From Prorocentrum cordatum (Eukaryota; Sar; Dinophyceae; Prorocentrales; Prorocentraceae): DNA of 64,000 bases. The translations under genes and the position numbers were made by a program. This document shows, one piece after another, positions 20,331-30,030 of the stretch (position 1 is the stretch's first letter; each line of letters starts with the position of its first letter). The notes below the pieces were generated by a model. That model searched no databases. It worked only from the letters and a program-made list of their open reading frames with translations, and was not told the DNA's origin. The stretch is taken from positions 101,318-165,317 of the forward strand of contig CAUYUJ010003891.1 in the NCBI GenBank assembly GCA_963575745.1, in the 5' to 3' direction.

Positions 20331-21660
20331 GGGGGGGCTGCGATCTGTAAAACTGTCGCCCCTTTCGAGGCCTGCTGGGGGGCCCAGCACAGTGACGCCA
20401 CGGGCGGACCCACATTAGATCTCGCCATCCCTGGGGGGGGGGGCTGCGATCCGTGAAACTGTCGCCACTTTCGGGCCTGCTGGGGGGGGGGCCCAGCACA
20501 GTGACGCCACGGGCGGACCCAAATTAGACCTCGCCATCCCTGGGGGCTGCGATCTGTGAAACTGTTGCCGCTTTCGAGGCCTGCTGGGGGGCCCACACAG
20601 TGACGCCACGGGCGGACCCAAATTAGGCCTCGCCATCCCTGGGGGGCTGCGATCTGTGAAGCTGTCGCCACTTTCGAGGCCTGCTGGGGGGGTGCACAGT
20701 GACGCCACGGGCGGACCCAAATTAGACCTCGCCATCCCTGGGGGGCTGCGATCTGTGAAACTGTCGCCACTTTCGGGGCCTGCTGGGGGGCCCAGCGCAG
20801 TGACGCCACGGGCGGACCCAAATTAGATCTCGCCATCCCTAGGGGGGCTGCGATCTGTGAAACTGTCGCAACTTTCGGGGCCTGCTGGGGGGCCCAGCAC
20901 AGCGACGCCACGCGCGGGCCCAAATTAGACCTTGCCATCCCTGGGGGGCTGCGATCTGTGAAACTTGCGCCATGTTCGAGGCCTGCTGGGGGGGCCAGCA
21001 CAGTGACGCCACGGGCGGACCCAAATTAGACCTCGCCGTCCCTGGGGGGCTGCGATCTGTGAAAATGTCGCCACTTTCGGGGCCTGCTGGGGGGCCCAGC
21101 ACAGTGACGCCACGGGCGGACCCAAATTAGGCCTCGCCATCCCTGGGGGGCTGCGATCTGTGAAACTGTCGCCGCTTTCGAGGCCTGCTGGGGGGCCCAG
21201 CACAGTGGCGCCACGGGCGGGCTCAAATTAGACCTCGCCATCCCTGGGGGGCTGCGATCTGTGAAACTGTCGCCACTTTCGGGGCCTGCTGGGGGGCCCA
21301 GCACAGTGACGCCATGGGCGGACTCAAATTAGACCTCGCCATCCTTGGGGGGCTGCGATCTGTGAAACTGGCGCCACTTTCGAGGCCTGCAGGGGCCCAG
21401 CACAGTGACGCCACGGGCGGACCCAAATTAGACCTTGCCATCCCTGGGGGGCTGCGATCTGTGAAGCTGTCGCCGCTTTCGAGGCCTGCTGGGGGGCCCA
21501 GCACAGTGACGCCACGGGCGGACCCAAATTAGACCTCGCCATCCCTGGGGGGCTGCGATCTGTGAAACTGTCGCCACTTTCGAGGCCTGCTGGGGGGGGG
21601 GCCGAGCACAGTGACGCCACGCGCGGATCCAAATTAGATCTCGCCATCCCTGGGGGGCTG
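20331..21660 (+). repeat. Satellite array C, 13 units of about 101 bp
   Basis: The unit reads GGGGGGCTGCGATCTGTGAA, ACTGTCGCCACTTTCGAGGC, CTGCTGGGGGGCCCAGCACA, GTGACGCCACGGGCGGACCC and AAATTAGACCTCGCCATCCC. Unit starts are at about 20338, 20443, 20546, 20646, 20746, 20849, 20948, 21049, 21149, 21249, 21351, 21449 and 21550. Copies are far more alike than in array B, so this array is younger or more homogenised. Confidence 0.95.
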
Positions 21661-21739
21661 CGATCGGAGATCCCCGCTTTCGAAGTGGCTAGGGTTGCTC
21701 AGGGATTGTAACTAATCAGCTTTATCTAGTCCTGGTCCT

Positions 21740-21880
21740 GTAGCCAGTGTCCTGCGAGTCTCCCGAATTTCGTCTGCAGACATGTAACCATCGCTCCGTC
21801 ATCGCCACCCTTATAAAGTGTCCTAAACTATTTGCGCCCCTCGTTTGCGCAGGGGTTGGGTACGTCGCCAGGGTAAGTTC
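21740..21880 (+). repeat. Satellite module C: conserved tail
   Basis: GTGTCCTGCGAGTC (21747-21760), CCGTCATCGCCACC and GGGTTGGGTACGTCGCCAGG with GTAAGT (to about 21878) align with tail B (GTCCTATGAGTC, TGCGTCATCGCCATG, GGGTTGGGTACGTCG). About 80 bp between the last unit and this tail is unique. Confidence 0.6.
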
Positions 21881-21899
21881 TCGTTCCTCCTCCTTATGC

Positions 21900-23405
21900 C
21901 TTCGCTTCGCCTTGTGCTTTCGGTGGACCTCCCTATGGGGCCACGAAACGTGCGAGGGGTGCTCCGAAATCGGTGGCGCTGACGCATGTGGACACCGCCA
22001 TTGGGGCCTTCGGTGGAGCCCCTATGGGGCCACGAAGCGTTGTCCTGGGTGCCACTGTGGCATTCGATAGGGGCTTCCTGTGGGGCCACGAAGCGCTGTC
22101 ATGGGTGGGGGAGACGCATGCGAACGGTGCCACCAGGACCTTCGGTGCAGCTCCCTAAGGGGCCACGAAGCGCTGTCCTGGGTGGGGGAGACGCATGCGA
22201 ACGGTGCCACTGGGGCCTTCGGTGGAGTTCCCTATGGGTACACGAACCGCTGTCCAGGGTGGCGGAAACACGTGCGAGCGGTGCCACTGGGGCCTTCGGT
22301 GGAACTCCCTCTGGGGTCACGAACCGTGTGAGGGGTGTGCCTACATGAGTGGCGTTGACGCATGCGGACCCTGCCACTGGAGCCCCCGGTGGAGCTCCCT
22401 ATGGGGCCACGAAACGTTGCCATGGGTGGCGTTGACGCACGCAGGCCCTGCCAGTGGAGCCTTCGGTGGAGCTCTCGATGGGGCCACGAGACGATGTCGT
22501 GGTTGGCGTTGACGCATGCAGACCCTGCCACTGGAGCCTTCGGTGGAGCTCCCTATGGGGCCACGAAGCGCTGTCCTGGATGGCGTTGACGCATGCGGAC
22601 CCTGCCTATGGAGCCTTCGGTGGAGCTCCCTATGGGGCAACGAAGCGCTGTCATGGGTGGGGGAGACGCATGCGGACCCTGCCATTGGAGCCGTCGGTGG
22701 AGCTCCCTATGGGGCCACGAAGCGCTGTCCTCGGTGGCCTTGACGCATGCGGACCCTGCAAATGGAGCCTTCGGTGGAGCTCCCAGTTGGGCCACGATGC
22801 GCTGCGGACCCTGCCACTGGAGCCTTAGGTGGAGCTCCCAATGGGGCCACGAAGCGCTGTCCTGGATGGTTTTGACGCATGCGGACCCTGCCAATGGAGC
22901 CTTCGGTGGAGCTCCCTATGGCGCCACGGAGCGCTGTCCTGGGTGGCGTTGACGCATGCGGACCCTGCCAATGGAGCTTTCGGTGGAGTGCCCTATGGAG
23001 CCCCGAAACGTTGTCCTGGGTGGCGTTGACGCATGCGGACCCTGCCACTGGAGCCGTCGGTGGAGCCCCCTATGGGGCCACGAAACGCTGTCCTGGGTGG
23101 TTTTGACGCACGCGGACCGTGCCAGTGGAGCCTTCGGTGGAGCTCCCTATGGGGCCACGAAGCGCTGTCCTCGGTGTCCTTGACGCATGTGGACCCTGCC
23201 AGTGGAGCCGTCGGTGGAGCTCCCAATGGGGCCACGAAACGTTGTCATGGGTGGCGTTGACGACGGACCCTGCCAATGGAGCCTTCGGTGGAGCTCCCTA
23301 TGGGGCCACGAAGCACTGTCTTGGGTGGCGCATGCAGACGCTGCAACTAGAGCCTTCGGTAAAGCTCCCTATGGGGCCACGAAGCGCTGTCCTGGGTGGG
23401 TGCAG
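21900..23405 (-). repeat. Satellite array D, about 19 units of about 77 bp
   Basis: On the plus strand the words are CCTTCGGTGGAGCTCCCTAT, GGGGCCACGAAGCGCTGTCC and TGGGTGGCGTTGACGCATGC with GGACCCTGCCA. The pyrimidine stretch and leader belonging to this array lie at its right end in inverse orientation, so the module is read on the minus strand. Translated frames cycle because 77 is not a multiple of three. Confidence 0.9.
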
Positions 23406-23600
23406 CGCAGGGAGGTGACGAAGCGGATGGGAGGAGGGAGGAGGGAGGAGGGAGAGGAAGAGGATGAGAGGAGAGGAGAGGAGAGGAGAGGAGAGGAGAG
23501 GAGTGACGCGGGGCGCTGTCCCTTCAAAACGAGGACCCAACACCACAGGATGGTTGGGAACTCGTTCTTAGTCATCCGCAAAGCAAAACGAAAAACAAAA
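23406..23600 (-). repeat. Satellite module D: inverted leader and purine-rich stretch
   Basis: On the plus strand, GGAGGGA and GGAGA repeats (23430-23502) are followed by CTTCAAAACGAGGACCCAAC (23522-23541) and a AAACGAAAAACAAAAC word. Reverse-complemented, this is the leader TTGGGTCCTCGTTTTGAA plus a pyrimidine stretch, matching modules A and C. Confidence 0.65.
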
Positions 23601-23869
23601 CGGCCCACGAGATGGCCAAAACACCGTCTAGGTCCAGCCCTGGCCCCGGCCATGATGTCCGCACCCTCCATGACCCCACTCCCCCATCGGCCCCCCAAGC
23701 AAGTTGGGAAGCAACTCCCGGGAGGCCCCTGCCAGAACGGCCGGGGACCATCAAGCCCGAGTAAGGGGGGCACTGTGCTTCAGCAACCACGAACAAAGCC
23801 CGGATTAAACCCGATAGAGCGAAATTGAGCGAGATTCGGGGATCTACTTGACCGGGTCACTCCAAACAC

Positions 23870-23965
23870 GGATCAGTCAGGCCTTGCAGGATCCTGCAAG
23901 ATCCTGCAGGATTCTGCACCCAAGCCCGGGTCAATGCGCCACTGACACTGCAAGATTCTGCAAAA
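23870..23965. repeat. AGGATCCTGCAAGATCCTGC short repeat
   Basis: About five degenerate copies of a 10-12 bp word (AGGATCCTGC, AAGATCCTGC, AGGATTCTGC, AAGATTCTGC). The preceding and following sequence has no recognised content. Confidence 0.7.
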
Positions 23966-24024
23966 TCCAGCGCTCTGGCTGACCCCCGTTTGCACTGGCC
24001 CCCGTCTCTTGAGCCCGAGAGATC

Positions 24025-24453
24025 ATGACGGACTCGGCCAGCTTCGACCACGAGTATACCAGCGATGATGCTGTGCGCCAACCTCCCAGTGAGCCACATC
24101 CCAACTTCAGGATGCGGCAGCGCGAGCCAGAGGCGGGCCGCCTGCAGGCGCGCATGCGGGGCGCGTGGGTCCTGGCAGCCAGCGGCGCGCTTCCCACCGC
24201 CGTCTCGGCCGCTGCCGCTGCCGCCGCCGCCGACGACGATGCCGCCGACGAGGAAGAGACTGCCGCCGACGACAGCGATGAGAGTGACAACGACGAGGAC
24301 GAGGGCGACGCCAACGACGAGGAAGGCGGCGGCAGCGGCGACGTGGTGACGCCGACGCCGACGCCGACGCCAACGCCGACGCGGACGACACCGCCAGCGA
24401 CGCCGATGGAGGTGGCGGCGACTGTCACCGCTGCACCGTCCACGTTCGTCTGA
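24025..24453 (+). CDS. Possible acidic low-complexity protein, unrecognised
   Basis: A 142-residue frame from ATG to TGA. The N-terminal ~60 residues look like ordinary sequence (M-T-D-S-A-S-F-D-H-E-Y). Then come an alanine run, a long D/E-rich section (about residues 70-110) and six P-T dipeptides (about 111-123). A GCCGAC hexamer repeat at about 24350-24382 makes the P-T run. It could be a disordered acidic protein, or chance openness of a biased GC-rich stretch. There is no splice, leader or homology evidence. Confidence 0.25.
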   Translation: MTDSASFDHEYTSDDAVRQPPSEPHPNFRMRQREPEAGRLQARMRGAWVLAASGALPTAVSAAAAAAAADDDAADEEETAADDSDESDNDEDEGDANDEEGGGSGDVVTPTPTPTPTPTRTTPPATPMEVAATVTAAPSTFV

Positions 24454-24689
24454 GGAGCTTCCATCAGGTGGAAGGATGAACAGCAAATAGTTTCGAACTG
24501 CGTTGGCGCCGCGCGCGTCCATCTTTGAACAAATCCAGCAGCTACACGTCAGGAGGGCAGCGCGTTTTCAAAATGTTGTCCTCGCCTAATCGCCGAGCGC
24601 AGTGGTCCTCATTGTTTGCAACAGTTGCACACATCGATGGGGTCTTCTATTGTCGATGGGTTTATCGCTTGCGACTTCTTTTGTCTTGC

Positions 24690-24769
24690 ATGCCGCCGAG
24701 TACATATACACACATATGTATACATATGTATATGTACACATTTACAGGGAGATGTAGATGTAGGCATAC
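24690..24769. other. AT-rich island next to the retrotransposon
   Basis: ACATATGTATACATATGTAT-like alternating sequence ends just before the 5' LTR. ATAC (24766-24769) directly before the LTR matches ATAC (34533-34536) directly after the 3' LTR, so the element inserted into or beside this island. Confidence 0.6.
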
Positions 24770-24999
24770 TGTCTTTTAGAATTTCGTCCCCCTGTCCCAT
24801 GAGGTCCCCAATGCTGTGTCTAGGCATATTGCCGTATGAATACCTGAATACCAGTATTCTGTGCTTGGCGCATGCGTCTGTGACTGTTACCGTTGTGGCT
24901 CAAGTTGCCAAAGCCCTGGGAGGAGGGGGATCGAGGAGCGCCCTCCACATCTCCTCCTGCCCCTCTCGGCTCTCTGTCCGATCCTCACGTCCGTTCACA
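24770..24999 (+). repeat. 5' LTR
   Basis: This 230-bp sequence starts TGTCTTTTAGAAT and ends CGTTCACA, giving TG...CA termini. It aligns with 34311-34532 over its full length with about 20 substitutions and one 8-bp indel. The second half (GGGAGGAGGGGGATCGAGGA to the end) is almost identical in the two copies; the first half holds most changes. At 24884-24904 it holds a 21-nt stretch ending TGGCTCAAG that matches DinoSL at 16 of 21 positions. Confidence 0.95.
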
Positions 25000-25012
25000 T
25001 GGTAGCCGGAGC
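25000..25012 (+). other. Primer-binding site
   Basis: TGGTAGCCGGAGC directly follows the last base of the 5' LTR. It resembles TGGTATCAGAGC, the initiator-methionine tRNA primer site familiar from Ty1/copia elements of plants. The position and the resemblance support minus-strand priming by the 3' end of a tRNA, probably initiator tRNA-Met. The dinoflagellate tRNA sequence was not available to check pairing. Confidence 0.8.
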
Positions 25013-25019
25013 GTAATGA

Positions 25020-26640
25020 TTGAGCGGGCCGCTGAGGGGCAGGAGGGACGCGGCGCCGAGGACGCCGAGATTCCCCTTCCCAGGAGGGTCGAGGAGACGA
25101 CCCCACGAGCAGCAGCCGCAGAAGCAGCGGCCACCACACCAGTCACAGAAGAGAACGTGCCCGCCGCAGCTGCAGCAGCCAGCAGCACAGCAGCAGCCAC
25201 GGACAACAGCACAGCCTCAGGACCCGTGGCTGAACGACGACCCCTGGAGGACAGGGAACCAGCAGCAACAGTGGAATAGTTGGTGTACTAGCGGTTCTCG
25301 CTGGATGACATCGTGGTGGAATGACAGCAACTGGTGGTCAAACAGTTTTTTTTGGTCGGCGGGGCGAGAGCGAACCTCTTTCGCTAAAAGCTAGGCGGGC
25401 TACGCACAGCTTTAATTAGGGAGACAGGGCACAGAACTGGTGGTCAAACAGGGCGCCGAGCCAAGCATGGGTCACCGTCACGCCGCCGGAGCAGCCGCCC
25501 CTGCCGGCCGCGTTGATGCTACCAGCCACCCCCGCAGCACCCGCGCCGGCGCCGCCGACGCGGACGCTGCCGGCGAGCGAGCCGGACGTGCTGGTCACGG
25601 CGACGTCGAGCCAGCGGCAGCCACCGGCGCAGCCGCCTCCCCTGCCAGCACCGCGGACCGACGGCGTGTCAACGTCGACGGGCTGGCGGCCCTCGGACAC
25701 CTCGAGCGGCTCGACACTGCCGCAGTGGCCATCCGCCGCTGGAGCAAGCGAGCGGGACCACCGGCGGACCAGCAAGCGGGCAAGGTCATAGACGGGCTGC
25801 CGCCAGACTTGCAGGAAAGACTCCTGCATCATCAGGACGAGCTGGACAGTGTCAACGGAGTGAACGTCCTGAGCGAATTTCTGAAGAAGTGTCGAGGCGA
25901 CCAGGACGGGGACGAGGCCAGAGAGAGCTGCAGGCTGGCTCTGGAAGAAGCGGACATGAAGCCGACTGAGACCTACACGCAATACGTACTACGACACGAC
26001 CTGCAAGTGCGGAATGCACGCAAGCACGGCCTCGGCTTTCCTGAACAAGTGCAGGCACAGCAGCTTCGCAACGGAGCCAACCTGAGCGAGCAGAATGCGA
26101 TCAACCTGATGTCGATCACCCAGGGCAAGGAGGACCTGGAGTCGACCAAGCGAGGACTGATGAAGATGGACGTGAAGAAGAACAGCAAGATGAAAGTGCA
26201 GGTCTACGCCGGAGGTGACAGCGAGGACAAAGAGAGCGAGAACTCGAGCACGAAGGCGACGCACTACTGAGAGCTGGAGACCGACTTGATGATGGACGCC
26301 GAGGATGCGGCGTCGTTCTACCAGGCGATCTCCAACCAGGAGCTGGACGAGGACTAGGCGGTTGCCGTGCTGCGCGCGGTGCTGGACGCGAAGAGGGAGA
26401 AAGAGGGCCGCCCGCGCAAATGGGCGGAGTCGAAGGAGCTCAAGAAGGCCATCGCCCGGGACAACAGGGACTTCTTCGACTCGAAGAGGGCCAGAGGTCG
26501 CCCGACTCCTCGTCAACAGGCTGGGAAGCAGCGGCTCAGCATCGCACGCCTGGAGAAGCGAACCCGATGCGCCAACTGCGGCCAGAAGGGCCACTGGCGC
26601 AAGGAGTGCACCAATCCGTACAAGCCGAAGACGAGTGGTC
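25020..26640 (+). pseudogene. gag: nucleocapsid region, broken
   Basis: Gag packages the element RNA. Q/P-rich sequence with PWLNDDPW (about 25237-25260) and W/N/S-rich sequence precede the 89-bp insertion. The central part (about 25660-26270) reads as a helical capsid-like domain (IRRWSKRAG, KVIDGLPPDLQERLL). TGA at 26268 and TAG at 26355 interrupt it in frame. The knuckle CANCGQKGHWRKEC (26568-26609) is a canonical CX2CX4HX4C zinc site. The N-terminal part and the capsid part lie in different frames, and the 106-bp insertion-plus-duplication explains only one shift. Confidence 0.85.
25346..25434 (-). mobile_element. 89-bp A-tailed retroposed insert with 17-bp target duplication
   Basis: AACTGGTGGTCAAACAG occurs at 25329-25345 and again, exactly, at 25435-25451. 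The 89 bp between begins with eight Ts on the plus strand, meaning an A8 tail on the minus strand. An A tail plus a long exact duplication is the signature of target-primed reverse transcription by a LINE enzyme. The minus-strand sequence has a short hairpin (AGAG/CTCT around GTTCG) but does not fold as a tRNA by eye. The donor RNA is unknown. Confidence 0.8.
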
Positions 26641-26793
26641 CGGCTGGTTCAAAATCGGTCGGGACGCGAGGATCCCTGTACGTTGCAGCTGCAGATGATG
26701 ACGCCACGTATCTGATTTGCAACGATCGTATCCTCGAGATCTGCCGCGAGGTGCCCGAGCCCCACCTCGACTGGCGGCGACGAGCCCGAGGGC

Positions 26794-27166
26794 ATGGTGG
26801 ATGCGACAGCCGGCCAAGCGCCGGTCGGAGAAGAACACCTGCAGGAACTGCGCAAGAAATCCCGCGAGAAGGGATGGGACATTCCGGTACGAGAGCTGAA
26901 GGGCGCCACTTCGGCCAAGGGAGCCGGAGGCCGGTCCAAGAACATCGGTCATCGGCGAAGCGGTGGTGCCCATCACGGAGGCCGGGATCCGGCGCCTCGT
27001 CCTGTTCCGGACCATTCGCCAAGACGTGCCGCTGCTCCTGCCCGTGCGCTGGCTCGAGAGTGTGGGTGCGATCGTGGCCAGTCATCAAGAGGCCGAGGCA
27101 GAGGTCTGGGCACAGGACCATCGGTCTGCTGGACGGCAGCTCGCCGAAGGACTTCGATGCTCCTGA
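26794..27166 (+). pseudogene. pol: aspartic protease remnant
   Basis: VDATAGQAPVG (from 26797) corresponds to the D-[ST]-A-x-G-x active-site region of retroviral-type aspartic proteases. EEHLQELRKKSREKGW follows as in related copia proteins I recall from dinoflagellates. The continuation (VPITEAGIRRLVLF, then DVPLLLPVRWLESVGAIV) is in another frame from about 26963, so at least one frameshift lies near 26940. Confidence 0.7.
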
Positions 27167-27394
27167 GGCGGCCCAGCGAGACTGGCCCGATCTGCGCCTG
27201 GAGCATTTCTCTGCTTACAGGACTCTCACTCACCTCGTCGCCCTCTCCGACCCTCCAGATCCAATGTCAGACCTCAATCCGGGCAGGACCAGAACCGCCC
27301 CCCCTCCAGAGGACCCTGGGAGCGTTAGAAGGGGGAGGGGGGCCGCGCTCGGAGGACCCAGCTGGACCCGGGTCCGAGGCAGCGAGCAGGCAGG

Positions 27395-28249
27395 ATGTCA
27401 AAGACGCCCGAGGAGAAAGAGCCCAGCAGGACTAAGAACGAGACCCAGGAGGAGACAGGCAGGAGGAAGCAAGAGGTTCAGGAGGCGACGGCAAAACAAC
27501 AACGATCTCAACGATTATCGCAGCAGTTGTCCGAAGGACATCTGGACTCAAAACCGAATCACCCATCCCCGACCCTCAGCCTACTCTTGGAAGTTTTGAG
27601 GAACGCACCAGTGAAAGTGATGTCAGCACCCGTAGAGAAGCCACGAGTGCGTCGGAGCTCAAGTCTAAATAAGTTCCAGAAGCCTCCAGGGACTCCGAGG
27701 CACACCGTCCAGTTCGCGAAGGACAACCACGTGGACATGAGCTGGGAACGACTGCCGGGCACGGGCTCGGACACCGACAGCGAGGCGACACAGTCAGAGG
27801 GACCTGGTTCGATCCCAGGAGTTGCTGCAGGCTCAGGGGCCAGCGAGGAGCTGAACCTGAGTCTCCGGGCCTGGAAGCGGTTCTCGACCAAGATGCTGAC
27901 GGTGATCGACGTCGGGGAGGCGACGAAGATGCTGCAGGCGATGCGCAGCGAGCTCAAGGGGACGATCAGCCAACTCGACTGCTCGCACCCGCCATGGGCG
28001 ATGCGTGAGTCAGGCAACCAGCACGTGCGCTGCGCGAGCTGCCTGAGCTGCAAGAGCCGGGTGTGGACCAGACCACTCACGACGGCGGAGAGGCAGGCCC
28101 AGCTGAAGAAGAGGGCCGACCAGGAGGCGAGGAAGTTGCGCAGAGAGGAGTTCGTCTGCGAGCCGCCGTGGGAGCCTCCCAAATCAGTGCCGCAGGCCCC
28201 GGCGGACTCGAGAGCGACGGTCAAGCCCACCAGCCAGGCGTCGTCTCGC
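27395..28249 (+). pseudogene. pol/gag spacer with Cys-rich patch
   Basis: An open stretch rich in E, Q, K and S is followed by a helical-looking section (FSTKMLTVIDVGEATKMLQA). Then comes a cysteine/histidine cluster, L-D-C-S-H-P-P-W then C-A-S-C-L-S-C, at about 27977-28053 that could bind zinc. The segment is then cut by the inverted-repeat element at 28250. Such spacers between protease and integrase are usual in this type of element, to my recollection; I do not know a function. Confidence 0.5.
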
Positions 28250-28371
28250 CATCGCTCGGACGTCCATTCCCTGTGCTTTTGTTTAGTTTCGTGCGTGGCT
28301 TTTTCGCCAAATGATCAAGGATGCTCCTCGATGGTCCTCGCCGAAGGAAAAATGCACACGTCCGAGCCATG
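28250..28371. mobile_element. Small inverted-repeat element (MITE-like), copy 2, nested
   Basis: CATCGCTCGGACGT (28250-28263) pairs with ACGTCCGAGCCATG (28358-28371), 13 of 14. The interior matches copy 1 at 11501-11617 over GTCCATTCCCTGTGC and CGATGGTCCTCGCCGAA. GTCGTCT stands on both sides (28240-28246 and 28376-28382) and may be a 7-bp target duplication, though a few bases separate it from the termini. It interrupts the copia spacer, so it is younger than the copia insertion. Confidence 0.7.
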
Positions 28372-28974
28372 CCAAGTCGTCTGGTTCGGCAGACACGCCG
28401 AAGCAGGTGCAGTCGGCGTTCGGCCTGATGATGGCAACAACCCAGCGCAACAGCGAGACGGTGAGCCAGCTGACCACCGCGGTTCAGCAGCTCGTGCAGG
28501 CCAAGGACCGAGCAAGGACGCCCCGAGCAAAGCCAGGGGAGGGGGAACGGGGGATCAATCCAGACCTGAACCCAAGACCCTCCAGGACCTTCGGTGCGGG
28601 GAGCCAGGATGGGGACTACGTCTAGAGAGCTGCGCCTGTTGCCCACCAACGGCGCCTCGGCAGCGTGCACCGAGACGGCAGCTTCCAGGCTTCCGGGGCC
28701 CGGTGGGAAGGTGAGGGGGCAAGAGCGACTTCACTCGACGAGGTCACCGAGGCTCGAGGGTGGCTTACGTGGCTTACCAGCCTGGAACATGTCCCTGTCC
28801 CTAAGCTGGGCATCGCCTCATCACGATGCCAGTCTTAGGGATTCCCTTAGTTGTTCAGGGCGCATCCCTGAGATTGGCATCGCCTTTTGGCTTGCCAATC
28901 TTAGGGATAGGGACAAGTTCGAGGCTGGCGAGTGGCGAAAGCAACGGCTGCTCGGGAGCCGCGGGAGATAGCCT
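28372..28974 (+). other. Retrotransposon interior, no domain recognised
   Basis: QSAFGLMMATTQRNSETVSQ and following residues (about 28408-28620) look like real coiled-coil-prone coding sequence continuing the spacer. After 28620 no frame is convincing. CATCGCCT(C/T)(A/T)... and GCCAATCTTAGGGAT words around 28807-28917 form a partial inverted repeat. Confidence 0.4.
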
Positions 28975-29110
28975 CTACAATTAGGTCGGGCCTGTCCCCC
29001 TCCAGGGGGATTTTGGACGACAGATAAAAAATACGCAACAAAAATACCCCCAAATAATCGAACAATAATCAAAAAATAGCCCCCAGACTATTTATTTTGG
29101 CTATGTTTGA
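28975..29110 (+). repeat. AT-rich dispersed repeat R5, copy 1, nested in the retrotransposon
   Basis: ATTAGGTCGGGCCTGTCCCC and GGATTTTGGACGA (28980-29022) recur at 36913-36951, after which both copies become AT-rich with AAAAAATA words, unlike the surrounding retrotransposon. It may be another nested insertion or an element-specific non-coding segment. TTTATTTTGGCT at 29091-29102 is a coincidental AT word. Confidence 0.5.
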
Positions 29111-29418
29111 AGATTCCCCCTGTAGAGGAACAGGCACGACTGAACTCTACGACTCCCTCTCCTCGGATTTCTCGGCGCGCCAGCTACAGCTCGTAACGTC
29201 CAACGAGGTCAGGAGAAACATGATCACTTCGGCGCCTTGCGAGCCTCCGCCTGGACAGGAATCAAGGGACTTGTCGGGAGCGTCGGTCAGTCAGGAGCAG
29301 CCGTTCCAAGGGATCCACACCTCAGGGAAGGCACCCTCGATAGTCGCGTCAACGCGTCACCCCGACCCCTCGTGCCTGGTGCCTCGGGAGGTGTGGGGAG
29401 CCGCGTCGAAAGCTGGTC

Positions 29419-30030
29419 ATGGAAATGTTCTCGGTTCCCCGGGTCACCTCGGGTCTCCAGGGTCAGGGGTATCCAGATTCCGAAAGCCTGGATCTCCGCA
29501 CAGGGTATAATCTCGACACCCCGTCAGGAGAAACCGCCATGTGGCGCCTAATCGAACAAAACATGCCCGAGGTTATCGCCATGAGCCCGGAATGCCGAGC
29601 CTTTTCCGTTCCGAGGTGGCCGAGCTGGCGGAAGCTGGAGGGGAACGCTCTGACGGGCTCCGATGAAACTGGCGTGAGGTGCATGGCTCTGTGCATGCGA
29701 GTTGCCGAGTACCAGATCCGACACGGAAGAGGGTTCCTCCTCGAACATCCTGAGGGGGCGTGCTCTTGGGAGATGGAGTCGGTTCGAGAAATAATGCTGG
29801 GCCGCGCGGAGATTATTTTGGGAGAAGCGCATCTCTGTCAGTACGGGTTGGCTTTCAAAGGGGGAAGACCCAACAAAAAGCCGACCATATTCATGACCAA
29901 TCGATCCTCTCTCCTCAAGCCCCTGCTTAGGAAGTGCAGCGGCGAGCACTCCCACCAGCTACTCAAATGGAGGCACCCACATGAAGGCCGCTCAGACTTT
30001 CCCCACGGAGCTGATCCAGGCGATGTGTGA
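29419..30030 (+). pseudogene. Methyltransferase-like domain of the retrotransposon
   Basis: A 203-residue frame. An N-terminal MEMFSVPRVT, SPEC at residues 56-59 followed by AFS, and FLLEHPEGA at 106-114 fall in the order of motifs I, IV (PPC/PCQ) and VI of cytosine-C5 methyltransferases. A later CSGEHSHQLL (163-172) is also typical of copia polyproteins I remember from dinoflagellates. The PPC proline before cysteine is glutamate here, so activity is doubtful even in an intact parent. Upstream of integrase such a domain is not part of standard copia. A structural comparison is needed to settle homology. Confidence 0.55.

Noticed and set aside
20331-23405. CRISPR-like regular repeats
   Set aside because: Units are contiguous with no unique spacers, have ~77- or ~101-bp periods, and lie in a eukaryotic genome; they are satellites.
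21900-23405. Overlapping ~75-115 residue frames with recurring P-S-V-E-L-P-M-G-P-R words
   Set aside because: A 77-bp period rotates the frame every unit, so all frames show the same words; there is no protein.
25346-25434. tRNA or tRNA-derived SINE
   Set aside because: The only hairpin near the 3' end has a 5-nt loop; no T-arm, anticodon arm or box A/B arrangement could be made.
29091-29110. Second DinoSL relict (ATTTTGGCT)
   Set aside because: Only nine consecutive bases match and the flanks diverge; it lies in an AT-rich stretch where such a word is expected.
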